In this document: piece by piece, positions 44,324 to 53,397 of the stretch
Numbering within the stretch: position 1 is the stretch's first letter
Layout: every line of letters starts with the position of its first letter
Origin: Aureitalea sp. L0-47
GTDB taxonomy: Bacteria; Bacteroidota; Bacteroidia; Flavobacteriales; Flavobacteriaceae
DNA: 64,000 nucleotides
NCBI RefSeq assembly: GCF_026126405.1
Contig: NZ_JAFMTQ010000001.1
Span: 382,610-446,609, forward strand
Direction: 5' to 3'
The notes under the pieces: generated by a model
Databases searched by the model: none
The model's input: only the letters and a program-made list of their open reading frames with translations
Told to the model about the DNA's origin: nothing
Program-made: the position numbers and the translations under genes

Positions 44324-44875
44324 ATGATCGATATAATAAAATCAAGAAGGGCGGTATTTCCAGCTCAATACAATTCCGAAGAAATAACCGAAGTCGAACT
44401 CCGAGCTATACTTGAATCCGCTAACTGGGCACCTACACATCGAAGAACAGAACCTTGGCGTTTTAAGGTATTTAGAGAAGAGGCTAAACTTCGTTTGGGA
44501 GCGTTTCTTGCCGAGAAATACAAAGAGACGACTGCGAAGTATTCGGAGTTCAAGCAGAAAAAGATCATAGACAAATCGTATCAATCGGCTTGTATTATCG
44601 CCATTTGCATGCAAAGAGACCCGGAGGAGTCGGTACCGGAATGGGAAGAGATCGCGGCCACGGCCATGGCGGTTCAGAATATGTGGCTAACGGCCCACAG
44701 CTTGGGTATAGGGGCCTATTGGAGCTCGCCTTCCTATATGAAGTTCTTAGGGGAACACATTACCCTGAACGACGAAGAGCGCTGTCTTGGGTTTTTCTAT
44801 ATGGGAAAGTTCGACGGTAAACTACCTGATGGAGAAAGAAAAACCCAGATCGAGGAGAAGACGACCTGGGTATAA
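44324..44875 (+). CDS. Nitroreductase-family flavoenzyme
   Basis: The 183-residue product opens with the FMN-binding RRAVFPAQYNSEEI segment, has ILESANWAPTHRRTEPWRF, and ends with GFFYMGKFDGK, the pattern of compact nitroreductases (TdsD/YdjA-like). It reduces nitro compounds or quinones with NAD(P)H; the real substrate is unknown. Divergent from tetR over 138 bases. Confidence 0.9.
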   Translation: MIDIIKSRRAVFPAQYNSEEITEVELRAILESANWAPTHRRTEPWRFKVFREEAKLRLGAFLAEKYKETTAKYSEFKQKKIIDKSYQSACIIAICMQRDPEESVPEWEEIAATAMAVQNMWLTAHSLGIGAYWSSPSYMKFLGEHITLNDEERCLGFFYMGKFDGKLPDGERKTQIEEKTTWV

Positions 44876-44900
44876 TTCCGGCTAAATTCGGGACGAGCGG

Positions 44901-46070
44901 TTAATATCCTCCTCCACCGTCCGGATCCTCCATCTCCGTCCAGTCCTGGTTTTTATAATTGGAGTCGAGGTTTGGATTGTACAAAGCATCATCCGTACTT
45001 ATGTATTCTCCGTTTGAATTCATCCAGTAGTTATTCGCATCATTATCTACGTAATATTGCTGCCCGGTATTTGGGTTGGACTTGGTTGTTTGGTCCCAGA
45101 TACCCTCGTTGACATACTGACTTTGTGCGCGATCCGATGCTGCATTATTGTTCCTCCAGGTTTCCATCATAGATTTATTCACAGCATTACTCGAGTTTCT
45201 GAATGCGGCCTGCTGGGCATTGAAGTTCTGTTGGTTCTGGGCCATACGCCGATTGTGGGAACTCCAGCTGGCTTGTGACTTTTGCTGCTCTTCACGGTTG
45301 TAGGCCGCGATCTGAGCCGGATTGTGCTGGGTCTTCAGAAGTCCGTTGATTAGAGCATTTTTCGAATTTTCGAAATCATTGGTCGGCGATTGAAGTACCA
45401 TGCCGTGGTAGCCCCAGATCATAAGTCCCTGGCTAAAACTGCTAAATCCACGGAGAATAATTAATAGGGACTGGTTATTAGGTCCGTTAAGTTCCACTGC
45501 CAGGGCATCGAACTCCTTTTGAGAAGGCATCGATTGATAAAGTTGATTGGAATATTCACCATCCTTACGCGCCAGTTCGGGGAGGTTGTATTGCTTAACC
45601 ACCTTGAACCCGTTTTGTTGAAGCTGAGGTGTAAAGTCCTGTGGAAACAAATTTTTTAGTGTTGTTCTCCTGCGAAGTTGGGATCCGCTTTGGGCATAGA
45701 TCTGCTGAAAATAAGGGTCATCTGTCCACATAAAGGTCTGATTCTTCAGATAGTCAACTCTAATACCATTTGGTCCTGTTAGGAAAATAGCCGGGTTGCT
45801 GTTATCTATCTGCCATGAAGCGGGCAGGGGTAATTGACTCATCGGTATATTTCGCTTACTGTCCATGACCGTTTTCATTTCGATCTTGTTTGAAGCCATC
45901 GGGTTGTTGCTATTAGTCATAGTTGAAGTTTCCTGCTTATTCATTTCATCGTATTCTTCGGAATATTCGTATCCGTAACCTTCGTCTTCTGTACCTTCCT
46001 GGGCAAAATTAAGGCAGCTGTTCAGGAGGATAGTGGAAAGGGCAATCAGTAGAAGTTTGATATGTTTCAT
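44901..46070 (-). CDS. Lipoprotein of unknown function
   Basis: The start was set at ATG 46070 (MKHIKLLLIALSTILLNSC), giving a signal peptide with a lipobox ending at Cys and 389 residues; the longer frame is unlikely. An acidic Tyr-rich linker (EDEGYGYEYSEEYDE) is followed by an alpha/beta domain and a Gln/Asn-rich middle (NQQNFNAQQAAFRNSS), then a Tyr/Asn-rich C-terminus ending PDGGGGY. No family recognised. Confidence 0.75.
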   Translation of the reverse strand: MKHIKLLLIALSTILLNSCLNFAQEGTEDEGYGYEYSEEYDEMNKQETSTMTNSNNPMASNKIEMKTVMDSKRNIPMSQLPLPASWQIDNSNPAIFLTGPNGIRVDYLKNQTFMWTDDPYFQQIYAQSGSQLRRRTTLKNLFPQDFTPQLQQNGFKVVKQYNLPELARKDGEYSNQLYQSMPSQKEFDALAVELNGPNNQSLLIILRGFSSFSQGLMIWGYHGMVLQSPTNDFENSKNALINGLLKTQHNPAQIAAYNREEQQKSQASWSSHNRRMAQNQQNFNAQQAAFRNSSNAVNKSMMETWRNNNAASDRAQSQYVNEGIWDQTTKSNPNTGQQYYVDNDANNYWMNSNGEYISTDDALYNPNLDSNYKNQDWTEMEDPDGGGGY

Positions 46071-46181
46071 GATCTGGATGTTTATTCTACCATCGAAGGA
46101 AATTTGAAATGTCATCATTAACTTCAGAAATATTAATGGTTTCAATAAAGGTTTTGTACCTCCCTATTCGTAAAATGATTC

Positions 46182-46189
46182 TATATTTG
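46182..46189 (+). promoter_or_regulatory. -7 promoter element of lspA
   Basis: TATATTTG is a full match to TAnnTTTG, 19 bases before the lspA start. A TTTG at 46153-46156 lies 25 bases upstream, a little far for a -33 element. Confidence 0.5.
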
Positions 46190-46208
46190 CAGCAGCAAAA
46201 AATTGTGG

Positions 46209-46832
46209 ATGAATAACAAAAGAAAGACCCTTTCTATCGGCCTTTTAATTGCCTTGGTTCTTATCCTCGACCAGGCGATTAAATTTTATGTAAAGACCTC
46301 CTATCCTTTGGATGGAGGCTTCAATATGTTCGGGCTGGATTGGGCGCAGATCAAATTCACTGAGAATTATGGAATGGCTTTCGGACTCGAATTCGGAGGC
46401 CGGGCGGGAAAGATATTCCTTGGGGTATTTCGTATTCTCGCAGGTTCAGGACTGTTGTATTACACCTTTAAATCTCTGAAGGATGACAAGCGATTTTCGT
46501 TTGTTATCTCACTGGCGTTGATAACGGCAGGAGCGATAGGTAATATTATCGACGGTTTGATCTACGGAGTGATCTTTTCGAGATCTACAACCCAGACTGT
46601 AGCCGAGTTTCTACCCGAGGATGGGGGATACAGCTCGTTCTTCGACGGGCACGTTGTCGATATGTTTTATTTCCCGATAATCGATACTTACTGGCCGGAT
46701 TGGGTGCCATGGGTTGGGGGAGAAGTGTTCCGTTTCAACAATTATATCTTCAACTTTGCTGATCTTTCCATTACTATTGGGGTAATCTGGATAATATTTC
46801 TCGGAGCTTTTTCTAAAAAGTTCTCCTTATAA
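46209..46832 (+). CDS. lspA: Lipoprotein signal peptidase II
   Basis: The start was set at ATG 46209 (MNNKRKTLSIGLL), not the TTG six bases earlier. The 207 residues hold four transmembrane helices and the catalytic aspartates Asp115 (GNIIDG) and Asp185 (FNFADLSI). It is an inner-membrane aspartic protease that removes the signal peptide of lipoproteins after lipidation. A Bacteroidota-type extended loop (about 121-160) precedes the second Asp. Confidence 0.95.
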   Translation: MNNKRKTLSIGLLIALVLILDQAIKFYVKTSYPLDGGFNMFGLDWAQIKFTENYGMAFGLEFGGRAGKIFLGVFRILAGSGLLYYTFKSLKDDKRFSFVISLALITAGAIGNIIDGLIYGVIFSRSTTQTVAEFLPEDGGYSSFFDGHVVDMFYFPIIDTYWPDWVPWVGGEVFRFNNYIFNFADLSITIGVIWIIFLGAFSKKFSL

Positions 46833-46837
46833 TTTAT

Positions 46838-47350
46838 CTAACCGCTAAAGTCGAAAAGAACCCCTCGGTATTCCCAAACCTTCCAGCAAAACAATAGCAG
46901 GAATACAAGAGTTGCAAAGAGTTTCATGAATGTGGATGCCAGGAATCCAATGAAAGAACCGAAAGCTGCTTTTAACGCCTTGGGGCCGTCCGTTTGGTTA
47001 AATGCCATTTCCCCTACGAGTGCTCCCAGGAATGGCCCGATCAGGATACCAAAGGGAATAGGAGCAATGATCCCGACAATGAGTCCGATAATAGTTCCCC
47101 AGGCACCCGCCCTGCTGCCGCCAAACTTCTTTGTTCCAATGGCCGGGATGATGTAATCCAGTATGTAAATCCCTATAGCAACTATCCCTGTAATGATAAT
47201 AAAGGTCCAGTCGAATTCGATGGAAGGGGCCAGGTAAAGTACTATAAGCCCAAGCCAGCTAATAGGTGTCCCTGGGATCACGGGTAATATGCTTCCCAAT
47301 ATCCCGATGAGCATTAACAGTAAACCAACAACAAGTAATATGATATCCAT
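46838..47350 (-). CDS. DUF456 family membrane protein
   Basis: The 170-residue product has four or five transmembrane helices with glycine-rich turns (LLMLIGILGSILPVIPGTP, GIIAPIPFGILIGPFLGALVGE). This is the DUF456 pattern; function unknown. Convergent with lspA, only 5 bases apart. Confidence 0.88.
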   Translation of the reverse strand: MDIILLVVGLLLMLIGILGSILPVIPGTPISWLGLIVLYLAPSIEFDWTFIIITGIVAIGIYILDYIIPAIGTKKFGGSRAGAWGTIIGLIVGIIAPIPFGILIGPFLGALVGEMAFNQTDGPKALKAAFGSFIGFLASTFMKLFATLVFLLLFCWKVWEYRGVLFDFSG

Positions 47351-47395
47351 ACGAATACATTAGATGTTAAAATTACACTTCTGTTACAACTTTTT

Positions 47396-47429
47396 AACTA
47401 ATAAATTAGTTTAAACTAAATATTTAGTT
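47396..47429. promoter_or_regulatory. Tandem perfect palindromes, BlaI-type operators
   Basis: AACTAATAAATTAGTT (47396-47411) and AACTAAATATTTAGTT (47414-47429) are both perfect 16-base palindromes sharing ACTAA..TTAGT arms, with centres 18 bases apart. They end exactly at the -7 element of the BlaI-like gene, so bound repressor would block RNA polymerase. The gene behind them encodes a BlaI-type repressor. Confidence 0.75.
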
Positions 47430-47436
47430 ATATTTG
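47429..47436 (+). promoter_or_regulatory. -7 promoter element of the BlaI/BlaR1 operon
   Basis: TATATTTG is a full TAnnTTTG match, 19 bases before the start codon at 47456 and touching the downstream palindrome. Confidence 0.6.
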
Positions 47437-47455
47437 AGTCCGTAAATCGTTCAAT

Positions 47456-47821
47456 ATGAAACAGCTCACTAAAGCAGAAGAGGACATCATGCAGATACTA
47501 TGGGATCTTGGCGAAGCCAATGTAGCCGCCATTATAGAGGAACTTCCGGAACCCAAACCGGCCTATAATACGGTTTCTACCATAGTTCGCATCCTGGAAA
47601 GCAAGAATTTTGTGGATTATCGCAAGGCAGGCAGGGGTCATATTTACTTTCCGTTAGTGAAGAAGTCGGAATACAGTAACCAATCTATCAATAAACTGGT
47701 TGATGGCTACTTCCAGGGATCGTTTAAGAGCATGGTTTCATTTTTTATGAAGAAGAATGATATCAGTATTAATGAACTGGAAGCAATAATGAAGGAGATC
47801 AATAAAGACGAGAAATCATGA
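47456..47821 (+). CDS. BlaI/MecI/CopY-family repressor
   Basis: The 121-residue product has the winged helix of this family (LTKAEEDIMQILWDLGEANVAAIIEEL, PAYNTVSTIVRILESKNFVDY) and a short dimerisation helix region with the cleavable segment around SNQSIN. It represses its own operon until cleaved by the partner protease. The stop overlaps the next start by 4 bases (ATGA). Confidence 0.93.
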   Translation: MKQLTKAEEDIMQILWDLGEANVAAIIEELPEPKPAYNTVSTIVRILESKNFVDYRKAGRGHIYFPLVKKSEYSNQSINKLVDGYFQGSFKSMVSFFMKKNDISINELEAIMKEINKDEKS

Positions 47822-49239
47822 CACATTTCATCATTCAGACCATAGCGTTCCAACTTTTATTTTTAGTGCTGTACGATCTATTTCTTCGGAAAGAGACCTT
47901 TTTTAACTGGAATCGTGTCTATTTGCTTATCACGCCCATACTCAGCCTGGTACTACCATTTATCCGTATCGGAAGCCTTCGGGAAGCAATTCCCATGGAA
48001 TACACTTTTCAGTTGCCTGCTGTTATTGTGGGTAATGCCCCGGCAACCGAACAGATTGTAGAAACCGCGTTTCAGTTTCCCTGGATGCTGGTTTGGATTA
48101 CTGGTGCTGCGCTAAGCACTCTATGGTTCACCTATAAATGCTTCAGAATAGTAAGAATTCGAAGAAGTTCTTATACAGAGTTGAATGCTGTTTCCGGTGT
48201 AAGAATAATTCCCCGCAGCGATACGGCTTTTACATTCTTCAATACCATTTACCTAGGAGAGAACCTTTCAGAAAAACAAAAAACACATATACTTTTTCAC
48301 GAACGCATCCATGTGGAGGAGCGCCATACCTTCGATTTAATTCTATTCGAACTCCTGCGCATTGTATTCTGGTTCAATCCCCTGGTCTACATCTTTCAGA
48401 AACGCATATCGGCCTTGCACGAGTTCACTGCCGACCGAAAAGTTGCGAGGGCAAACGAGCGTAAGGCTTATTACCAGGAAATACTGTCACAGGTCTTTCA
48501 AACCGAATCAATTTCATTCATCAATACATTCTTTAAACATTCATTAATCAAAAATCGAATCATCATGTTACAGAAATCAAACTCAAAACGAATCTTCCAA
48601 CTAAAATACCTAATGATCCTTCCCATTATATGTGGAATGCTCATATACACCTCCTGTGCTCAGGAGACCGAACCAGTTTCCACCAATGAAACCAATGATT
48701 TTGTGGCGGGTACAAACACCGATATCATTAACGATATTCAGGCACTTAAAGCATCGATAGCGGCCAAAGGGGATCTTTCTGAAGAAGAGCAAAAAGCCTT
48801 GAAATCCCTTTATACAAAGGCTTATGGGGATGTGGATAACACTGGTAACTTGCATTTCGACAGTAAGAACAACGGGCAGCAGAAACTGGCATTCGCCACA
48901 ATTGATCGTGTGCCTACCTTTCCAGGTTGTGAAGGGCTTTCAAATGATGCATCAAAGAAATGTTTTACCCAGAAAGTAGCGAATTTCGTAGTACAGAACT
49001 TTAATACCAAAGTTTCCAAAGATTCCGAAATTTCGGGGAAACAGCGCATCATTGTTCATTTCAACATCACAGATACGGGCAAGATAGACAAGGTAAAGGC
49101 GAAGGCCCAGCACAGTGAACTTATCGATGAGGCGATTCGAGTTATTGAGACATTACCGGAAATGATCCCGGGAGAGCACAAGGGTAAGAAAGTTACCGTT
49201 GAATTCGCCTTGCCTATTATCTTCGAAATGGACGAATAG
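47818..49239 (+). CDS. BlaR1/MecR1-type M56 metallopeptidase with TonB-like tail
   Basis: The 473-residue product has about four transmembrane helices, a zinc site HERIH (FHERIHVEERHTFD) with the distal Glu in an ELLRIVFWFNPLVYIF segment, then a periplasmic part with TonB C-terminal-like strands (QRIIVHFNITDTGKID, HKGKKVTVEFALPIIF). It senses a signal and cleaves the BlaI-type repressor. No beta-lactam sensor domain is visible, so the signal is probably not a beta-lactam. Confidence 0.9.
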   Translation: MTHFIIQTIAFQLLFLVLYDLFLRKETFFNWNRVYLLITPILSLVLPFIRIGSLREAIPMEYTFQLPAVIVGNAPATEQIVETAFQFPWMLVWITGAALSTLWFTYKCFRIVRIRRSSYTELNAVSGVRIIPRSDTAFTFFNTIYLGENLSEKQKTHILFHERIHVEERHTFDLILFELLRIVFWFNPLVYIFQKRISALHEFTADRKVARANERKAYYQEILSQVFQTESISFINTFFKHSLIKNRIIMLQKSNSKRIFQLKYLMILPIICGMLIYTSCAQETEPVSTNETNDFVAGTNTDIINDIQALKASIAAKGDLSEEEQKALKSLYTKAYGDVDNTGNLHFDSKNNGQQKLAFATIDRVPTFPGCEGLSNDASKKCFTQKVANFVVQNFNTKVSKDSEISGKQRIIVHFNITDTGKIDKVKAKAQHSELIDEAIRVIETLPEMIPGEHKGKKVTVEFALPIIFEMDE

Positions 49240-49261
49240 TAGGTTTTAGTGGTTAATAGAC

Positions 49262-49292
49262 AGGCGGGAATCCACAGGTTCCTGCCTTTTTT
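49262..49292 (+). terminator. Rho-independent terminator
   Basis: An imperfect stem (AGGCGGGAA.CC with GGTTCCTGCCT, one G-T pair and a bulge) has an ACA loop and a run of six T. It closes the BlaI/BlaR1 operon. Confidence 0.8.
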
Positions 49293-49342
49293 AATGCATC
49301 CTTTTGGGTTAAATTTGTACTTTCGGACCGTAGCCGAATCGA

Positions 49343-49822
49343 ATGAAAGTAGGACTTCCCATATTGAGTTTACTGTTTCTCCTTACATCATGCCAGTTTT
49401 TTGAGACTGAAAAGATATCTTCTGAAACATTTTATGAACAGGACATAAAGACCATAGATTGGAACGATGTTGATCAATATCCGGCGTTCCCTAATTGTAC
49501 TGATCTAATTGACAAAGAGGAGCAGAAAAGATGTTTTAGTGATGAAATAAGAAATGCTTTGTCTGGTATTAAGAATGAAACTGCTATAGGATTGGATGCT
49601 ACGTTCATCGATACGATTTGGGTGCGTTTACACGTTTCCGAAACTTCTAAATTAAGTGTGACCGAAATTGAAATGGACAGTTTACTAACTCGCTATTTTC
49701 CGAATTTCAAATCTGAAGTAATACGTCGGATCGATTCCCTTCAACTTGTTGAACCGGCCAATAAAAAAGGGGTTCCGGTTAAAACAGAATTCAGCCTGCC
49801 TATAGTGATTCAGACGCAGTAA
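49343..49822 (+). CDS. Small lipoprotein related to the BlaR1 periplasmic tail
   Basis: The 159-residue product has a lipobox (LLFLLTSC). YPAFPNCTDLIDKEEQKRCFSDEI mirrors the VPTFPGCEGLSNDASKKCF block of the preceding BlaR1-like tail, and the end (GVPVKTEFSLPIVIQ) also matches (KKVTVEFALPIIF). It is a free-standing relative of that domain and may share a partner with it. Confidence 0.8.
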   Translation: MKVGLPILSLLFLLTSCQFFETEKISSETFYEQDIKTIDWNDVDQYPAFPNCTDLIDKEEQKRCFSDEIRNALSGIKNETAIGLDATFIDTIWVRLHVSETSKLSVTEIEMDSLLTRYFPNFKSEVIRRIDSLQLVEPANKKGVPVKTEFSLPIVIQTQ

Positions 49823-50707
49823 TTAAAGTCCGAATTTATATCCCACCGAGAAGTCTATTGGAAATTCCCCATTGCTGTCCACACCAACACCAACAATATC
49901 GTTATAGGTGATGAACAATTGTCCGCTGCCTAACTGAATATCGGCACCTATCCCAAATGTTCCCGGTACGTTGAGATCACCACCCGAAGCAGATTGGATG
50001 AAGGTAGTGGTCATTCCATCGACTGTGGTTGTAACCTCAAAATCTCTTTCGGAATAGGTATAAGCAACAAACTTACCATTCACGAATACATCCACCGTTT
50101 CCGATTTGATGAACTTAAACCGGTAGTTCAGTGAGAATTGAGAGGCATTGTATGTGAAGTCGCTGTTTTCGAAGGTTTGCTTAAATCTAAGCACCACCGA
50201 ATGCCTCCTGAGTTTCACCTCGTCTACCAGTTCCAGGTCGGCACCTGCGGTAAACAAGGTCGCGTTTTCGGTATTTTGGGTGAATATTGCATTCGATACA
50301 CCTACAAAGGGCCCAAGTCTAAGTTTAAGGTCTATGTTTTCCGTGGAATCATCGTAGGAAGCATCCACTCGCTTATTATAACTTCGGAAATAATTGCGAA
50401 GGCTGGCGAGGGTCAATTTGGTTTTATCCACATCTCCCTGGGAATCCCTTGTGAACAAACGAAGCACATCCTTGTATTCCTCGCTATAACCCGAATCGGT
50501 TCGTGTGTTCTTCAATTCGGCTATGTCATTACCTTTTTTGATGAAATAGCGATATTCATCGTCGATCACATTCCAAAGGAGTTCGATAGTACCGTCCACT
50601 TCTGTCTGGAGTGAATAGGACTCACCGTCTACGGTATATTGCTGCTGACTAAATGTAAATGTGCAACTCGCCAGTACAAAGCTGAATATAAGGAGTAGGC
50701 GTTTCAT
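49823..50707 (-). CDS. Secreted beta-barrel-like protein of unknown function
   Basis: The start was set at ATG 50707 (MKRLLLIFSFVLASCTFTFSQ), giving a signal peptide and 294 residues. Alternating strands (LKLRLGPFVGVSNAIF, FSLNYRFKFIKSETVDVF) and a final FSVGYKFGL resemble an outer-membrane barrel. It abuts the lipoprotein gene on the other strand with zero spacing between stops. Confidence 0.75.
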   Translation of the reverse strand: MKRLLLIFSFVLASCTFTFSQQQYTVDGESYSLQTEVDGTIELLWNVIDDEYRYFIKKGNDIAELKNTRTDSGYSEEYKDVLRLFTRDSQGDVDKTKLTLASLRNYFRSYNKRVDASYDDSTENIDLKLRLGPFVGVSNAIFTQNTENATLFTAGADLELVDEVKLRRHSVVLRFKQTFENSDFTYNASQFSLNYRFKFIKSETVDVFVNGKFVAYTYSERDFEVTTTVDGMTTTFIQSASGGDLNVPGTFGIGADIQLGSGQLFITYNDIVGVGVDSNGEFPIDFSVGYKFGL

Positions 50708-50750
50708 ATGGGCTAGATTTGATTCGGTTAAAGGTAAAAAAAATATTGAA

Positions 50751-51878
50751 TTAGCGTTTGAAATCCCGCCCTTTCCAGCGGTAACCACCAAACAGGCTCC
50801 TAACTGCTATGTAACTGGAAATGAAAGGGTAAACCAGGCCAACTAAAAATACGCGCTTTCTGCTTATTCCCGGACGCAGACTTTCGGCACTATCCGTCGC
50901 AAACCAATCGTCAAAAACCAGTTTAATAAACCAAAATAAAAGGTATTCCAGTATAAATTCACGATTAAAGAGTGGGAAATATACCAGGCCGACGATTAAC
51001 CATAAGTTCATTAAAAGAATGAACAAGCCCGTCCATTTAATTTGCTTGCCTTTCATCTTGGTAGTTTTGGCAGCCCATCGAATACGCTGGGCGAGCATAT
51101 TTCCGAAACCCTTTACTGGAGTGGTAATAACCGTATGTTCGGGGTCTTTCAGAAAAAAGACCTGCCCATTAAAAGACTCCCGGAATTTTTGCATCAGGAA
51201 GACATCATCGCCACTGGCCATGTTATTGTTGCCTTCAAAACCGTTTACCTCTAAGAATGCATCCCTGGAATAGGCAAAGTTGGCACCGTTACAGAGCATA
51301 GGACGATTCCAACCAAAACTACCTTTGGTTATTCCCTGTAACGCCAGCATTTCGAATTTCTGGTATTCAGAGAAAAAATCCTTGCTTTCTTCAACAAATA
51401 CCTGTCCGCAGATCATCAGCGGTTGTACTGTGCTTACTTTATGGCTGAACCCAACCAACCAGTTCACTGGGACCTTGCAATCGGCATCCGTAGTTACAAT
51501 CCAGTCGAATTTAGCCTGTTTCACTCCGGTTGTGACTGCGTCCTTTTTAGGTGAATTACTTATTCGCTCAGGTGTAATTATTTGCCAGTTAATATCTTTC
51601 TTTTGAAGAGTTTGTTTAATTATCTGCCTGGAATTGTCTGTAGAATCATCGTCAACGAGCAACAATTCGAATCGGTCCGATGGATAATCAAGGTTCAAAA
51701 GTGACTGGAGTAAGATTGGTAAATTGTTTTCCTCGTTCCTAAAGGCTACTACAATTGAAAATTGTACGGTGTATTCCGCATTTCGGTAAAAGAGGGTTTT
51801 CACTTTATAATCCCCCAAACGATGCCATAAGAGAATTGCGGAATAAACCAATAACAAAAATATTCCTGCGACTATCAT
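50751..51878 (-). CDS. Family 2 glycosyltransferase with membrane helices
   Basis: The start was set at ATG 51878 (MIVAGIFLLLVYSAILLW), which makes a 4-base ATGA overlap with the upstream gene; the longer frame is rejected. The 375 residues hold a first membrane helix, a GT2 domain (VAFRNEENNLPILLQSLL, LLVDDDSTDN, VTTDADCKV, GDDVFLMQKF, QRIRWAAKT) and C-terminal membrane helices. It probably builds an envelope glycan or glycolipid with the adjacent membrane protein. Confidence 0.9.
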   Translation of the reverse strand: MIVAGIFLLLVYSAILLWHRLGDYKVKTLFYRNAEYTVQFSIVVAFRNEENNLPILLQSLLNLDYPSDRFELLLVDDDSTDNSRQIIKQTLQKKDINWQIITPERISNSPKKDAVTTGVKQAKFDWIVTTDADCKVPVNWLVGFSHKVSTVQPLMICGQVFVEESKDFFSEYQKFEMLALQGITKGSFGWNRPMLCNGANFAYSRDAFLEVNGFEGNNNMASGDDVFLMQKFRESFNGQVFFLKDPEHTVITTPVKGFGNMLAQRIRWAAKTTKMKGKQIKWTGLFILLMNLWLIVGLVYFPLFNREFILEYLLFWFIKLVFDDWFATDSAESLRPGISRKRVFLVGLVYPFISSYIAVRSLFGGYRWKGRDFKR

Positions 51879-52822
51879 GTTGATGCCAGTTTGAATTGTC
51901 CAACATAGAAGCTGCCCAAAACCGCCGGGAACACAAAATTTAGCAGCCACATGGCAGTCACGGTGCAGAGCACCGGGATCTCGTTGTATCCGGCCATCGA
52001 AAACAACCAAAGTGCCACCCCGCCTTTAATAGCTACTTCAGTAAAGAAAAAAGATGGCAGGACCGAAGCTATAAGATACATCGCAGTGATTAGAGGAATC
52101 GATTGGCTCAATCCAATTTCTATTCCGAAGAAAACCAGTAGCAGGTAAAACAAACTTGCAAATACTATGTACCTAAATAAGGATAAAAGGACCACACGGG
52201 ACCTTACCTCAAGAGAAATGCTTGTGATGAATTTCAATAGCTTTTGTATTGTAAGTCCCCGTATTAAAAGTTGTTTTTTTCTGAATGCATAACCGAAAAC
52301 CAGCAGCAAAAGTACGATTGTGAGAATTAAAAGTGGTTTCCATGCAGGAATATCGATTTGGTAGCGAAAAACAAAATACAGTAAACCCGGTATCCCGAAG
52401 AGGAGGGTAGCGAACATCTGGGAAAGGTTGGAAAACAAATTCAGTACCATGACCTTCTTTCGTTCTTCCTTGTGAAAGTACAATGCTTTCACCCCGTATT
52501 CCCCTATGCGGTTTGGAGTCCAGAGGCTGGCACTTAAAGCGGATAAACAATGCCTGGCTGATTCCCTGAAATTGATTTTCCGAATTGGGCTTACTATCGT
52601 TCGCCATTTAGTGATTTCCAGTAACCAATTGCAACCGGCAACTAATATGAATAGTAGGATGTAGGTGAGATTCTGTCCCGAAAGAGCAGTGCTGAAAGTT
52701 TCCCATGCGGTTCTATCCAGGGACGAGAGCCTATTGAAAATAAACCAGAAGGTAGCTCCAAGTATCAAAACTTTTAGGGCAATCAACCCATAATGCTTAG
52801 ATTTGTTGGAAAGCGGCCTCAT
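51875..52822 (-). CDS. YbhN/UPF0104-like multipass membrane protein
   Basis: The 315-residue product has about eight transmembrane helices with the ISTTLWTPNRIGEYGVKAL-like segment (ASLWTPNRIGEYGVKALYF) of the LPG-synthase-related transmembrane family. It may move or modify a lipid intermediate for the overlapping glycosyltransferase. Its start codon lies 2 bases from that of divergent ruvC. Confidence 0.85.
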   Translation of the reverse strand: MRPLSNKSKHYGLIALKVLILGATFWFIFNRLSSLDRTAWETFSTALSGQNLTYILLFILVAGCNWLLEITKWRTIVSPIRKINFRESARHCLSALSASLWTPNRIGEYGVKALYFHKEERKKVMVLNLFSNLSQMFATLLFGIPGLLYFVFRYQIDIPAWKPLLILTIVLLLLVFGYAFRKKQLLIRGLTIQKLLKFITSISLEVRSRVVLLSLFRYIVFASLFYLLLVFFGIEIGLSQSIPLITAMYLIASVLPSFFFTEVAIKGGVALWLFSMAGYNEIPVLCTVTAMWLLNFVFPAVLGSFYVGQFKLAST

Positions 52823-52824
52823 CT

Positions 52825-53388
52825 ATGGCTAAAGTAGTGAATTCGGAAAAGATTATACTCGGGATCGATCCCGGAACTACCATTATGGGTTTTGGTCTCA
52901 TTAAAGTGGTAGGTAAGAAGATGCAGTTCCTGCAACTGAACGAACTTCAGCTGTCGAAATACGACAATCACTATGTACGACTTAAGCACATCTTCGAACG
53001 CACAGTAGAGCTAATCGATACCTTCCACCCGGATGAAATAGCCATTGAAGCGCCCTTTTTCGGAAAGAATGTGCAGTCTATGCTCAAACTGGGCAGGGCG
53101 CAGGGTGTTGCCATGGCGGCAGGGCTTTCCAGACAGGTGCCAATTACCGAATATTCCCCTAAGAAGATCAAAATGGCGATCACTGGCAATGGAAACGCCT
53201 CCAAGGAACAGGTAGCCAAAATGCTACAGAGCCTTTTAGAACTAAAGGAACTTCCGAAGAACCTCGATAGTACCGACGGACTCGCCGCTGCAGTTTGCCA
53301 TTTTTACAATGCCGGAAAGATTCAAACGGGGAAAAGCTACACAGGATGGTCGGCCTTTGTTAAACAGAATGAAGACAGGGTGGATTAA
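52825..53388 (+). CDS. ruvC: Holliday junction endonuclease RuvC
   Basis: The 187-residue product has the RNase H-like catalytic carboxylates Asp15 (GIDPGTT), Glu75 (IEAPFFG), Asp148 and Asp151 (LDSTDGLAAAVCH, with His159). It resolves Holliday junctions with RuvAB. The start is 2 bases from that of a divergent gene, so its promoter lies in that gene's coding sequence. It leads an operon with hemW (10 bases on). Confidence 0.97.
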   Translation: MAKVVNSEKIILGIDPGTTIMGFGLIKVVGKKMQFLQLNELQLSKYDNHYVRLKHIFERTVELIDTFHPDEIAIEAPFFGKNVQSMLKLGRAQGVAMAAGLSRQVPITEYSPKKIKMAITGNGNASKEQVAKMLQSLLELKELPKNLDSTDGLAAAVCHFYNAGKIQTGKSYTGWSAFVKQNEDRVD

Positions 53389-53397
53389 GGCGAAACA

